From assembly GCF_900112445.1 (NCBI RefSeq), contig NZ_FOYY01000003.1, forward strand, positions 1,065,960 to 1,129,959: a stretch of DNA of 64,000 bases, given 5' to 3'. This DNA is from Thiomicrospira sp. ALE5 (lineage in GTDB: Bacteria > Pseudomonadota > Gammaproteobacteria > Thiomicrospirales > Thiomicrospiraceae). The position numbers were made by a program, and so were the translations under genes. Shown in pieces: positions 52,967-62,293 of the stretch. Positions within the stretch are counted from its first letter, which is position 1, and every line of letters starts with the position of its first letter. The notes under the pieces were generated by a model. It was given only the letters and a program-made list of their open reading frames with translations. It was not told where the DNA came from and searched no databases.

Positions 52967-53638
52967 CTAATTATTAATTAATCTTTCAGGCGCAACCTGT
53001 ACTACACGCGTATCAGCACCTAAACGACGTAACGCATTACGATGACGGTTTAACTCAAGCCGGTCAGTAAAGGGCCCCAATACAATACGATAGAATTTTC
53101 CATTTTCCGTTTCAATGGGGGCGATTTGCATCACCCGCTCTTCAGTAGATAAACGCTGCTGTTCGCGTTGCGCCTGCTCAAGGCGGCGAAAAGAGCCCGC
53201 TTGAATCCACATCGGATCCGGCAGCTGAACAGGTAAGGGTTCAACATCCGTAACGGTAGCCAGTCGTGGCAAATCCTCATAAAATCGAAAACTAGTAGAA
53301 GGTAAAGCCACATCAGTTGTGGGTTCAACTAGGTCTTCTTCAGGCATGATTTCCACTGGCTGTTGCTTAGCTGTAGATATAAATACCTGCTCTTCACTAA
53401 CGGCCTGATCGGTTAACTCAGCTTGTGACCACTGATTTTTAGGGCCATGCTGTTTAAAGTGATTGGTCACATAAAAGGCTAGCGCTAACACAAGACTTAA
53501 ACCAACAACTAGCCAAATAAATTTTTTAGTTGTAAGCGGCTTGCCGCTCGATGACTTTTCAGGAACCGCTTGGGTCTGCTGTGATTTACGTTGATAACCT
53601 GGTTTTTGTCCCGGGCCGTAGCGATAGTCACGCGCCAT
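52967..53638 (-). CDS. SPOR-domain cell-division protein, FtsN-like
   Basis: 223 aa, single-span inner-membrane protein: a basic cytoplasmic N-terminus (YRYGPGQKPGYQRKSQQ), transmembrane helix at residues 37-59, an acidic periplasmic linker and a C-terminal SPOR domain (WIQAGSFRRLEQAQREQQRL; FYRIVLGPFTDRLELNRHRN) that binds denuded septal peptidoglycan. The gene is immediately downstream of argS, the position in which ftsN-like genes occur in many gammaproteobacteria. Overall sequence conservation is too low to be sure it is FtsN itself. Confidence 0.85.
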   Translation of the reverse strand: MARDYRYGPGQKPGYQRKSQQTQAVPEKSSSGKPLTTKKFIWLVVGLSLVLALAFYVTNHFKQHGPKNQWSQAELTDQAVSEEQVFISTAKQQPVEIMPEEDLVEPTTDVALPSTSFRFYEDLPRLATVTDVEPLPVQLPDPMWIQAGSFRRLEQAQREQQRLSTEERVMQIAPIETENGKFYRIVLGPFTDRLELNRHRNALRRLGADTRVVQVAPERLINN

Positions 53639-53647
53639 GACAACTCA

Positions 53648-55429
53648 CTACATACGCTCTGGAGCGCTAACCCCAAGCAAGGTTAAACCGTTAACCAACA
53701 CCTGCTTAATCGCTACTAAAAGCGACAAACGTGCATTGCGCAATGCATCATCTTCAACGAGTAACGGCTGTGCATTGTAGTAGCTGTGCAGTGCATGCGC
53801 GAGGTCTTTCAAATAATAGGCAATTTGATGGGGTTCGCGCGCCTCAGCCGCACGGCCAATTAATTCGGGAAACTGCGCCAGTTTTGCTGCAACATCTTGC
53901 TCGTGCTCAGTGGTTAACAAGGCAAGATTCGCTAGGCCTGCTTGCGCATCAAACGCGCTAAACCCCTTTTCGCTCACCTGCTGAAGAACACTGCAAATGC
54001 GCGCATGGGCATATTGAATGTAGTAAACCGGATTTTCATTGGATTTGGATTTGGCTAAATCTAGGTCAAAGTCCATGTGTTGTTCGGATTTACGCGACAC
54101 ATAAAAATAACGCGCGGCATCATTACCCACTTCATCACGCAATTCGCGCAGGGTGACAAACTGACCACTGCGCGTGGACATTTGCGCACGCTCGCCACCA
54201 CGATACAAAATAGCAAACTGCACCAACTGAACTTGCAAGGCATCCGGGTTTGTTCCCATAGCATCCATCGCTGCCTTTACGCGCGGAATATAACCATGGT
54301 GGTCGGCACCCCAAATATCAATCAGGGTTTCAAACTCGCGCTCAAGTTTGTTGAAGTGATAGGCAATATCTGACGCAAAGTAAGTTTTAATACCATTTTC
54401 GCGCACCACCACGCGGTCTTTTTCATCACCATAATCCGTTGAACGGAACCAGAGCGCGCCATTTTGTTCGTATATTTTTCCAGCTTGCTGCAGTTTTTCA
54501 ATCGCGGCATCCACCACGCCTGAATGCATCAAAGATCGCTCGGAGAACCAGTTATCAAACTTGACTCCAAACTCTGCTAGATCCTCTTCAATATCAGCCA
54601 GAATATCATGTATAGCCATATTGAATACATGCTCATAATCCTGTGCACCTAATAACGCTTTAGCTTTGGCAATTAAATCATCTATATGGCGTTCTTTGTC
54701 GCCAGGTTGTCCCTGGGCATCGGTTTCTCCATCATCAGGCACAATACCAGCCATCACTTCAAAACTTGGCTTGCGCAGGGTTTGACCGAACTTGCCTTCT
54801 AGTTGACGCGCAATCGCGTAGATGTAGTCGCCCTTATAACCGTTGCTGGGAAAACGGAAGGTTTCGCCACACAACTCAAGATAACGTAACCAAACCGAGG
54901 TGGCTAAAATATCCATTTGACGACCGGCATCATTCACATAGTATTCGCGGGTAACTTGATAACCGGCAAAGGCCAGTAGGTTGGCTAAACTCGCGCCATA
55001 GGCTGCGCCCCGACCATGTCCTACATGCAATGGTCCGGTAGGGTTAGCAGACACAAACTCCACCAATACCGATGCACCTTGCCCAGTGCTGGTTTGACCA
55101 AACTGAGCCGCTTGTTGATGAATCTGCGTTACCACCGCCATTTTGGCTTGTTCATTAACAAAAAAGTTAATAAATCCGGGGCCAGCAATATCCGTTTTAG
55201 TAACCGATTCATGTTCCGGCAAAGCCGCCACTAATTTCTCAGCCAACGCACGCGGCGGCATACCGGCGGATTTAGCAAGCATCATGGCTAGATTGGTGGC
55301 AAAATCGCCGTGCGCCTTGTTTTTAGTCGCATCAATTTGCAGCGTATAATGAATATCTTGTGGCAAAACCTGCGCTGCTTGCAGGTTCTCAATAGCCGTA
55401 ATCAATAGTGCATTCAGCGTGTTTTTCAT
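53648..55429 (-). CDS. argS: Arginyl-tRNA synthetase
   Basis: 593-aa class Ia synthetase charging tRNA-Arg. The N-terminal additional domain recognises the D-loop. The HIGH-type motif is in SANPTGPLHVGHGRGAA; MSTRSGQFVTLRELRDEVG stands at the KMSKS position, as usual for ArgS; the anticodon-binding C-terminal domain ends in SLLVAIKQVLVNGLTLLGVS. Complete length. The SPOR gene follows after 9 bp. Confidence 0.96.
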   Translation of the reverse strand: MKNTLNALLITAIENLQAAQVLPQDIHYTLQIDATKNKAHGDFATNLAMMLAKSAGMPPRALAEKLVAALPEHESVTKTDIAGPGFINFFVNEQAKMAVVTQIHQQAAQFGQTSTGQGASVLVEFVSANPTGPLHVGHGRGAAYGASLANLLAFAGYQVTREYYVNDAGRQMDILATSVWLRYLELCGETFRFPSNGYKGDYIYAIARQLEGKFGQTLRKPSFEVMAGIVPDDGETDAQGQPGDKERHIDDLIAKAKALLGAQDYEHVFNMAIHDILADIEEDLAEFGVKFDNWFSERSLMHSGVVDAAIEKLQQAGKIYEQNGALWFRSTDYGDEKDRVVVRENGIKTYFASDIAYHFNKLEREFETLIDIWGADHHGYIPRVKAAMDAMGTNPDALQVQLVQFAILYRGGERAQMSTRSGQFVTLRELRDEVGNDAARYFYVSRKSEQHMDFDLDLAKSKSNENPVYYIQYAHARICSVLQQVSEKGFSAFDAQAGLANLALLTTEHEQDVAAKLAQFPELIGRAAEAREPHQIAYYLKDLAHALHSYYNAQPLLVEDDALRNARLSLLVAIKQVLVNGLTLLGVSAPERM

Positions 55430-55491
55430 TGCTTTCTCGTTAAGCTAAATGGGAGTTAAAAGGTTACAATTTAAAGATTAATATTGTTTAG

Positions 55492-57942
55492 TTACTTCTT
55501 AGTGCGCCTAGTCGTGCCTGCAGTCTTTTTAGCCGCTGGCTTTCTAGCAGCGGTTTTCTTAACCGGCGCCTTTTTAGCGGCAGCTCGACCACGTTTTTTA
55601 GGCGGCGGTGCGTCAGCAAGGCGCTGTTGACACGCCTCCAAAGACAAACTCATTGGGTCTTCGTCCTTAGCAATCTTAGCATTTACTTTGGTGGCCACAT
55701 CCGTGATATAAGGCCCCCAGCGCCCTTTTAGAATCTTGACATCTGTGCCAGGGTAACTACGAATGATTTTATCGGCGTCTGCTTGAATTTTTGCTTCAAT
55801 GATTAAAACAGCTTCGTCTAAGGTAATGCTCAAGGGGTCATAACCTTTAATTGGCGCGTAGCGTTTCTCACCGTATTCTAAGTAAGGACCAAACGGTCCT
55901 TGTTTAGCGATGATCGTCTGACCTTTATCAACGCCAAAGGGCGTACCATCTGCTGCCGTGGCATGATAGGCTTCCGGCATCTTGCCTAGGGTGCGTGGCA
56001 GTTTAAATAATTCAAGTGCTTCTTCAAGCTTGATGGTATCCATTTTTTGACCGGGCTTGAGGCTGGCAAATGTGGGCTTTTCATCATTCTCACCATCGCC
56101 TAACTGCACAAACGGGCCAAAGCGGCCAATTTTGACCAACATCGGCTTACCGGTTTTAGGGTCATTACCCAATAGTCGAGCCTGTCCCGCTTCTTCACGG
56201 GTTAAGGTTTCGGCCTGCTCAACATTGGGGTGAAACTTACCATAAAAATCTTCCAGCATGTCTTGCCAGGCCTGCTGACCCATCGCAATTTGGTCAAATT
56301 TGGCTTCAACTTGTGCCGTAAATTGAAAGTCTAATACTTCGCCGAAATTCTTAACCAAGAAGTCATTCACTATGCCAGCAATATCGGTGGGAAATAACTT
56401 GTTTTTCTCACTACCTGTTTTTTCTTCCAGCGTTTCAGCGGTAGTTTTGCCATCTTGCCAGCTCAATAAACGCACCGAACGTGGAACGCCCTCTCGATCC
56501 TCTTTGATGACATAACCGCGCTGTTGAATGGTATCGATTGTTGGCGCATAGGTTGAAGGGCGCCCAATACCCATTTCTTCAAGTGTTCGGACGAGACTGG
56601 CTTCGTTATAACGCGCCGGCGCACGGCTAAAGCTTTGTTTGGCTTGTAGCAGGCCTGGTTGCAAAGTTTGCCCTACTTCTAATGCGGGTAGCAGGACATC
56701 TTTATCTTTTGCACCGTCCAGGTTATACACCTTCATAAAACCTTCAAAGGTCACCACTTCACCCTTGGCTACTAACAATTCATTTTTGGAGGGTGAAATC
56801 GCAATATCAACCTGGCTACGCAATAGCTCTGCATCACTCATTTGTGATGCTAAGGCGCGTGCCCAAATCAATTGATATAAACGCTGCTCATTACGCTCGC
56901 CCGCTACATCAGCAAGCGAAAGATCCGTTGGGCGTATTGCTTCGTGCGCTTCTTGTGCATCAGCTTGCTTAGTTTTATAACGACGAGGATGACTGTAATT
57001 GGCGCCAAAACGCTGCGTAATCACTTCCTTTGCCTGACCGATCGCCACTTCTGATAAGTTCACCGAGTCGGTACGCATATAAGTGATCTTGCCAGACTCA
57101 TATAATCGCTGCGCGATCACCATAGTTTGTTTAACCGAAAAACCCAGCTTTTGTGATGCCTCCTGCTGTAGAGTCGAGGTGGTAAACGGCGGTTTTGGTG
57201 AACGTTTAGCCGGTTTTTGATCTAACTGCGCGACACTAAAGGTCGCGCCCGTTAAGCTAGTTAGATAGGCTTGGGCACTGGCTTCGTCATCAAACGCGGC
57301 TAGACGCTTAACCGGCAAGGTTTCATCGGGTTTGCCTTGGGCATTAAGGGTATAAAGCTCACCAGACACTTTAAAGCTTGAGGTCGGTGTAAAACCATCG
57401 ATTTCACGTTCACGCTCTACAATAAGACGCACGGCGACTGACTGGACTCGCCCTGCTGATAGGCCGGTGCGAATCTTCTTCCATAATATAGGCGACAACT
57501 CAAAGCCCACCACTCGGTCAAGAATACGCCGTGCCTGCTGCGCATTCACTAAGTTCAGGTCAACTTGGCGTGGATTAGCGACCGCTTGAGTAATAGCAGG
57601 TTTGGTAATTTCATGAAAGACAATGCGCTTGGTATCCGCGACATCAAGCTTAAGCGCCTCAGCCAAGTGCCAAGCGATTGCTTCCCCTTCGCGGTCCTCA
57701 TCCGTTGCTAACCATACCACCTCCGCTTGCTTGGCGAGCTTACGCAACTCTGTGACATTTTTTTTCTTGTCTGGAGACACTTCATAACTCGGCACAAAAC
57801 GGTTGGCAATATCAATGCCCATGCCTTTTTTGGATAGGTCGCGAATATGCCCATAACTGGAACGTACGACAAAGTCTTTGCCTAAATACTTTTCTATAGT
57901 TTTAGCCTTGGCCGGCGATTCCACAATGACTAAGTTCTTCAT
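55492..57942 (-). CDS. topA: DNA topoisomerase I
   Basis: 816-aa type IA topoisomerase that relaxes negative supercoils. Toprim domain: MKNLVIVESPAKAKTIEKYL and WLATDEDREGEAIAWHL. The catalytic tyrosine is in GKITYMRTDSVNLSEVAIGQ. The C-terminal part consists of topoisomerase C-terminal repeats (IGRFGPFVQLGDG; KQGPFGPYLEYG; KGRWGPYITD) in place of the four-cysteine zinc ribbons of E. coli TopA, and the protein has only one cysteine that I could find. It ends in a Lys/Ala/Thr-rich basic tail (KKAPVKKTAARKPAAKK). Confidence 0.95.
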   Translation of the reverse strand: MKNLVIVESPAKAKTIEKYLGKDFVVRSSYGHIRDLSKKGMGIDIANRFVPSYEVSPDKKKNVTELRKLAKQAEVVWLATDEDREGEAIAWHLAEALKLDVADTKRIVFHEITKPAITQAVANPRQVDLNLVNAQQARRILDRVVGFELSPILWKKIRTGLSAGRVQSVAVRLIVEREREIDGFTPTSSFKVSGELYTLNAQGKPDETLPVKRLAAFDDEASAQAYLTSLTGATFSVAQLDQKPAKRSPKPPFTTSTLQQEASQKLGFSVKQTMVIAQRLYESGKITYMRTDSVNLSEVAIGQAKEVITQRFGANYSHPRRYKTKQADAQEAHEAIRPTDLSLADVAGERNEQRLYQLIWARALASQMSDAELLRSQVDIAISPSKNELLVAKGEVVTFEGFMKVYNLDGAKDKDVLLPALEVGQTLQPGLLQAKQSFSRAPARYNEASLVRTLEEMGIGRPSTYAPTIDTIQQRGYVIKEDREGVPRSVRLLSWQDGKTTAETLEEKTGSEKNKLFPTDIAGIVNDFLVKNFGEVLDFQFTAQVEAKFDQIAMGQQAWQDMLEDFYGKFHPNVEQAETLTREEAGQARLLGNDPKTGKPMLVKIGRFGPFVQLGDGENDEKPTFASLKPGQKMDTIKLEEALELFKLPRTLGKMPEAYHATAADGTPFGVDKGQTIIAKQGPFGPYLEYGEKRYAPIKGYDPLSITLDEAVLIIEAKIQADADKIIRSYPGTDVKILKGRWGPYITDVATKVNAKIAKDEDPMSLSLEACQQRLADAPPPKKRGRAAAKKAPVKKTAARKPAAKKTAGTTRRTKK

Positions 57943-58041
57943 TCACATTAACCTAAACAAATTGTTTTGCATTCAAATGCAGGCATTCTACCGAAAACTG
58001 CCGCAATACCCAAAAAAATCAAAACTAAAACTCAATTTTAC

Positions 58042-59070
58042 TTAACGCCCACATTTCAAGAACCCACAATCAGTAAAAGAAAGCGGGGGAAGCTGATCTA
58101 ACTCAGGCAGACCTAAATTTAGCGCTGTATTGATTAAAAACGGTGCGTCCGGTTGACGTTGCCAACCGCATTGTAATGCCTGTTGCGCCAAACTAGGACA
58201 CCCTTGCGCTGACAGCCATACCGCCCAGTTATTCCATAATTGCGCCGAGCTTTGATGCTGTTGCCAAAGTTGCGCTAATAACGCGTCGCCTGCTGACCAG
58301 GCCTGCTGCTCATAATAATTATTTAGTAACGCCAGACCAAAGGGCAAAAATGCTGGCCACCGCTGATAGCCTGAGGCATAAGCGGCGTGCGCTGCATCAA
58401 GCTGGCCGACAGACTCTAAATCAAACGCACGCTGAAACCATGGGCGCGCTTGCGCAAAAGGGGGCGGTGCAGATGGATCAGCTAAGACCATGCCCCAATA
58501 GCCGCCGCGCGCCCAAGTACGTTCAAACACCCCCGCAGCGGTCAGGCGTCGAGGGTCCTGTTCAGAACGCAGTATCCAGTGTCTGTTAGCCCGATCAAAG
58601 CCTACCACCACTGCATAATGCCACCTGGGCGCCCAATCTAAACCGAGATTTTGCAACACCAACACGGGATAGCCGGCAACGACCGCCTGTTCTAAGGCGG
58701 CTAAATCGCCCTCAATTTGGTAAGGCAACCAACCGGCTTGGCGCGCCACCGCGCTCAGCTCAATTTGTAACGTCCCTTCTTTAGCCGGAATCACCAAGCG
58801 ATTAATAAGCTGCTCTGGCGTCACCGCCTCGCCTTGATAAGACATCATACTAGCGAGCGCAGCCGGCCCACAATAGTAATCTTGATTAGGAAAAAAAGGC
58901 ACATCCACTAATTCAAACTGCACCGGCGCATCGGTGGTTTGTAACCAGGCCTGGCTTTGTTTGGGTGTGGCACAACCGGATAGACTCGTGAGTCCAAACA
59001 GGCCAATTAAAAACAAAACACCCAGCCAAAGCCGGGTGTTTTGTTGCCCTAAAACGGCGAATCTTGTCAT
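58042..59070 (-). CDS. PA2778-family cysteine peptidase lipoprotein
   Basis: 342 aa. Signal peptide with lipobox LSGC (Cys 32). A C39-type papain-like domain follows: the nucleophile in PNQDYYCGPAALASMM, the catalytic His in APRWHYAVVVGFD, and a final Asp region. The C-terminal 130 residues are TPR-like helices (FQRAFDLESVGQLDAAHAAY). It forms an operon with the PA2779 homologue; together they are a conserved pair in proteobacteria of unknown substrate. The codons of the signal peptide include a strong terminator-like hairpin. Confidence 0.87.
   Translation of the reverse strand: MTRFAVLGQQNTRLWLGVLFLIGLFGLTSLSGCATPKQSQAWLQTTDAPVQFELVDVPFFPNQDYYCGPAALASMMSYQGEAVTPEQLINRLVIPAKEGTLQIELSAVARQAGWLPYQIEGDLAALEQAVVAGYPVLVLQNLGLDWAPRWHYAVVVGFDRANRHWILRSEQDPRRLTAAGVFERTWARGGYWGMVLADPSAPPPFAQARPWFQRAFDLESVGQLDAAHAAYASGYQRWPAFLPFGLALLNNYYEQQAWSAGDALLAQLWQQHQSSAQLWNNWAVWLSAQGCPSLAQQALQCGWQRQPDAPFLINTALNLGLPELDQLPPLSFTDCGFLKCGR
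59012..59045 (-). terminator. Terminator-like hairpin inside the PA2778 signal-peptide codons
   Basis: On the minus strand, AACAAAACACCCGGC and GCTGGGTGTTTTGTT form a 15-bp stem (one G-U pair, 4-nt loop) followed by TTTAATT. It begins only 26 bp into the gene, after the upstream PA2779 gene. It could act as a partial terminator setting the ratio of the two proteins. Confidence 0.55.
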
Positions 59071-59450
59071 TATCTAACCGGTTGAATGAACGGGAAAATA
59101 TCCGTTGCACCAATCACATCAGTAATCACAAACACCACAAAAATAAACAAAGCGATACCAATCACACCGGCACCCGCTGGTAGGTCTTGTAATTGACTGT
59201 GCAATTGCGCAATTTCAGCATCGGTCATCGCGGCAATACGCTGCTCAACATCCTTAACCGATACACCCATCGCCACTAACTGTTGCTGCACATCGGCACG
59301 GGTAATTTGCTGCATCACTTGATCACGCAATTCAAGCTGTGCCTCAACGGCCGCTAATTCGGCATTTGAAATCATGCTCGCTTGCGCACCCATGCTGGCC
59401 ACACCTAGTACCATCGCGGCTAATGCGCCACCAAACCATTTTTTAATCAT
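59070..59450 (-). CDS. PA2779-family small exported protein
   Basis: 126 aa with a signal peptide (ALAAMVLGVASMGAQA), a helical middle containing QQLVAMGVSVKDVEQRIAAM and ELVALQ-like heptads, the DLPAGAGVIGIALFIFVVFV transmembrane helix near residues 92-112 and the short end DVIGATDIFPFIQPV. This matches PA2779, always found with PA2778. The stop overlaps the peptidase start by one base. Confidence 0.88.
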   Translation of the reverse strand: MIKKWFGGALAAMVLGVASMGAQASMISNAELAAVEAQLELRDQVMQQITRADVQQQLVAMGVSVKDVEQRIAAMTDAEIAQLHSQLQDLPAGAGVIGIALFIFVVFVITDVIGATDIFPFIQPVR

Positions 59451-59576
59451 GCTTTTGCTCCCTTAAATGAGTAAAACGAAAACAGCGATCTAAACCGTTC
59501 TAAACCACGCTTTAAGTTTAGCCGCAATCATTCACTTTGCTCAAGCGAAATATACAGACTCTTTGCAAAACAGAAT

Positions 59577-60779
59577 TTAGCAGCGCTGCCATCGCCCGGC
59601 TGACAGGGCTTGGCACAAGCCCGCCAATTCAAGCATCATCATACTACTTTGTACCTCTGCGGCGCTCAAATGACTCAAATTAATCAGTTGATCTAGCGAT
59701 ACCGCTTCATATTCCATCAGCTGATATAAACTCCGTTCTGCAGTGGTTAAACGATCTAAGGCTAATGAATGCGTAGCAGACCTGCTAGGGCTATTAGGGC
59801 TGGCAGGTAGTTTCGCGTCTTCATGTGATGGGGTTAAGGCTAGCGCTTGGTGTTTTTGCAACAAAGGCACTAGTTCTTCTAGGATATCGTCAACCTGTTC
59901 AACCAGTTTTGCCCCTTGACGAATCATGGCATGCGGACCGCGAGCGAGGCTATTTTGAATGGATCCCGGAATGGCAAACACCTCTCGCCCCTGCTCTAGG
60001 GCTTGGCGTGCGGTAATCAGCGAACCACTTTGCAAAGCCGCCTCCACAACTAAACAACCCAGTGCCATGCCGCTGATAATGCGATTGCGCTGTGGGAAAT
60101 GATGGCGCAAGGGCGGCGTACCGAGCGGGTATTCGCTGATGAGCGCACCTTGTTCACTGATTTGCGCGGCTAAACGCTGATGCGCTTTTGGGTAGACCTG
60201 ATCCAACCCCGTGCCGACCACCGCAATAGTGCCAGCCAGGCCTGCTAAACCGCCAAGGTGTGCCGCCGCATCAATACCTCGCGCGAGTCCGCTGACAACC
60301 TGCAACCCGGCATTGGCCAGCGCACAGGCAAAATCTTCGGTCATTTTGAGACCTTGTCGTGTCGCGTGACGACTGCCAACTATCGCAAATTGCGGGCGTT
60401 GCAAACAGCCGATATCTCCTTGCACAAATAACGCAATTGGCGGATCTACTATGGTTTTTAATAGCGGCGGATAGGCCGCATCGCCCAATAAAACCAGGTG
60501 ATGATGCGGTTGTAACAGCCAATTGTCCAAGGCTTCAATCGCCTGAGTGCTCACCTCAAAGCATCGTTTAGCTGCTTCATGACGCCAGCCTGCTTGATGT
60601 GACCAGGCCTGCTGATCCGCCTGTGCCATCGCGCTCCAGCTAGGAAAGGCGTGCACTAGCGCGGTGAGGTTCTTAAAGCTTGCTTGTCCTAGCACCAAAC
60701 GCTTGATTAAAGTGGGTGAAAGGTCTGGCGCGGCTTCGAGGCTAAAACTTGTGTGTAGGTCGGTAAGTGGACTGGTCAT
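59577..60779 (-). CDS. dprA: DNA-processing protein DprA (Smf)
   Basis: 400 aa from the ATG at 60779; the in-frame ATG at 60839 would overlap def and seems unlikely. N-terminal SAM-like helices, then the Rossmann fold: FAIVGSRHATRQGLKMTEDF, VVSGLARGIDAAAHLGGLAG, TIAVVGTGLDQVYPKAHQRL, SEYPLGTPPLRHHFPQRNRI and FAIPGSI. A C-terminal winged helix (LYQLMEYEAVSLDQLINL) completes it. DprA loads RecA on incoming single-stranded DNA during transformation. It diverges from def. Confidence 0.93.
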   Translation of the reverse strand: MTSPLTDLHTSFSLEAAPDLSPTLIKRLVLGQASFKNLTALVHAFPSWSAMAQADQQAWSHQAGWRHEAAKRCFEVSTQAIEALDNWLLQPHHHLVLLGDAAYPPLLKTIVDPPIALFVQGDIGCLQRPQFAIVGSRHATRQGLKMTEDFACALANAGLQVVSGLARGIDAAAHLGGLAGLAGTIAVVGTGLDQVYPKAHQRLAAQISEQGALISEYPLGTPPLRHHFPQRNRIISGMALGCLVVEAALQSGSLITARQALEQGREVFAIPGSIQNSLARGPHAMIRQGAKLVEQVDDILEELVPLLQKHQALALTPSHEDAKLPASPNSPSRSATHSLALDRLTTAERSLYQLMEYEAVSLDQLINLSHLSAAEVQSSMMMLELAGLCQALSAGRWQRC

Positions 60780-60787
60780 AATTTCGC

Positions 60788-60802
60788 TATAATAGGAGGA
60801 TG
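60788..60802 (+). promoter_or_regulatory. Probable -10 element and unused ribosome-binding-like site before def
   Basis: TATAAT (60788-60793) is followed at once by AGGAGG (60794-60799) and an ATG at 60800 that touches it. The ATG opens a 10-codon reading frame (MYNLKYKYNY) whose TAA ends 3 bp before the def start. Def itself has no visible Shine-Dalgarno; it may be reached by reinitiation or be leaderless-like. Confidence 0.35.
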
Positions 60803-60833
60803 TATAATTTAAAATATAAGTATAACTACTAAT

Positions 60834-61346
60834 ATGCAAAAACTCGAGCTTGTTTTATATCCTGATGCAGGATTGCGTGAAAAATGTCGCCCCGTGGCCG
60901 ACATGTCCGACCGGGTTGATCAGCTGATTGACGATATGTTTTACACCATGTACGAGGCACCAGGCATTGGTTTAGCGGCCCCGCAAATTGCCGTGCAAGA
61001 ACGAATCATTGTGGTGGATGTCAGCGAAGACAATTCAAAACCTTTAGCATTGATTAACCCTGAAATTATCGGCACCGATGGCGAAATTAGCTGGGAGGAA
61101 GGCTGTTTATCCCTGCCCGGCATTTATGGTGAAGTCAAACGGCCGCGCCATATTAAAGTGCGTGCGCTTAACCGCGATGGCCAACCGATTGAAATGATTG
61201 CCGATGATTTGTTAGCGGTCTGCATTCAGCATGAAATAGATCATTTAAACGGTGTGCTGTTTACCGACCATTTGTCGGCACTGAAACGCACACGCTTGCT
61301 GCATAAGTTTAAGAAAATGCAAGCCGCTGAACGAGGAGCAAATTAA
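60834..61346 (+). CDS. def: Peptide deformylase
   Basis: 170-aa metalloenzyme removing the N-formyl group from nascent proteins. The three family motifs are present: GIGLAAPQIAV, EEGCLSLPGIYG (metal ligand Cys) and QHEIDHLNGVLF (two His ligands and catalytic Glu). It shares one base with the fmt start (TAATG), forming the classical dprA-divergent def-fmt-rsmB cluster. Confidence 0.96.
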   Translation: MQKLELVLYPDAGLREKCRPVADMSDRVDQLIDDMFYTMYEAPGIGLAAPQIAVQERIIVVDVSEDNSKPLALINPEIIGTDGEISWEEGCLSLPGIYGEVKRPRHIKVRALNRDGQPIEMIADDLLAVCIQHEIDHLNGVLFTDHLSALKRTRLLHKFKKMQAAERGAN

Positions 61347-62293
61347 TGGGCTATCGGATTGTATTTGCCGGCACCCCGGAATTTTCGGTGGCGCCTTTAC
61401 GCGCTTTATTAGCCTCCGAGCATGAGGTGGTCGCGGTTTATACTCAGCCGGATCGCCCTGCCGGACGCGGGCGCAAATTAACGCCTAGCCCGGTTAAACA
61501 GCTTGCGCTTGAATATCAATTACCGGTAGAGCAACCCGAATCACTGAAAACGACTGCAGCGCAAGCGACCTTAGCAGCCTATCAAGCCGATGTAATGATC
61601 GTGGTTGCCTATGGTTTACTGCTCCCCCCTGCGGTACTGGCCACGCCGAAACTTGGTTGTTTAAATATCCATGCTTCGCTATTACCACGCTGGCGGGGTG
61701 CCGCACCGATTCAGCGCGCCATTGCCGCTGGTGATGCGGTCACCGGAATTACGATTATGCAAATGGATGCGGGACTGGACACCGGCGCGATGCTTTATAA
61801 GGCTGAACTGCCCATTCATCCCGAGGATACCGCGCAAAACCTGCACGATAAGTTGGCCCCGTTGGGTGCGCAAGCCTTGATGACCGCCCTTGCGCAATTG
61901 CCCGCTTTAACGCCGCAAGTACAGGACGATCAGCAGGCCTGCTATGCCGCTAAACTCACCAAAGCTGAAGCCCAAATTGATTGGCAAGCCGACGCGATAA
62001 ATATCGTGCGCCAAATCCACGCCTATAACCCCTGGCCGATGGCGTTTGCGTTATTAGAGGAACAACCCCTGCGCTTGTTAAACGCGCAGGCCCTTGAAGC
62101 AACTGTGACGACTGGCGCGACAGCACAGTCACACCAAGCGGGTGAAATCGTGGCATTAGATAAAACAGGGCTGTATATCGCCAGTGGCCAAGGGCAGGTG
62201 CGCTTAACCCAGGTGCAACCGGCTGGCAAGAAACCGATGAGTGCCTATGACTTTGCTCAAGCGCGCAATCTCATCGGTCAGGTACTGCGCTAA
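61346..62293 (+). CDS. fmt: Methionyl-tRNA formyltransferase
   Basis: 315 aa; formylates initiator Met-tRNA with 10-formyltetrahydrofolate. FAGTPEFSVAPLRALL at the start, LGCLNIHASLLPRWRGAAPI (Asn/His active site) and TGITIMQMDAGLDTGAMLYK are diagnostic; the C-terminal OB-like tRNA-binding domain follows from about residue 205. Overlaps def and rsmB by one base each (TAATG). Confidence 0.96.
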   Translation: MGYRIVFAGTPEFSVAPLRALLASEHEVVAVYTQPDRPAGRGRKLTPSPVKQLALEYQLPVEQPESLKTTAAQATLAAYQADVMIVVAYGLLLPPAVLATPKLGCLNIHASLLPRWRGAAPIQRAIAAGDAVTGITIMQMDAGLDTGAMLYKAELPIHPEDTAQNLHDKLAPLGAQALMTALAQLPALTPQVQDDQQACYAAKLTKAEAQIDWQADAINIVRQIHAYNPWPMAFALLEEQPLRLLNAQALEATVTTGATAQSHQAGEIVALDKTGLYIASGQGQVRLTQVQPAGKKPMSAYDFAQARNLIGQVLR

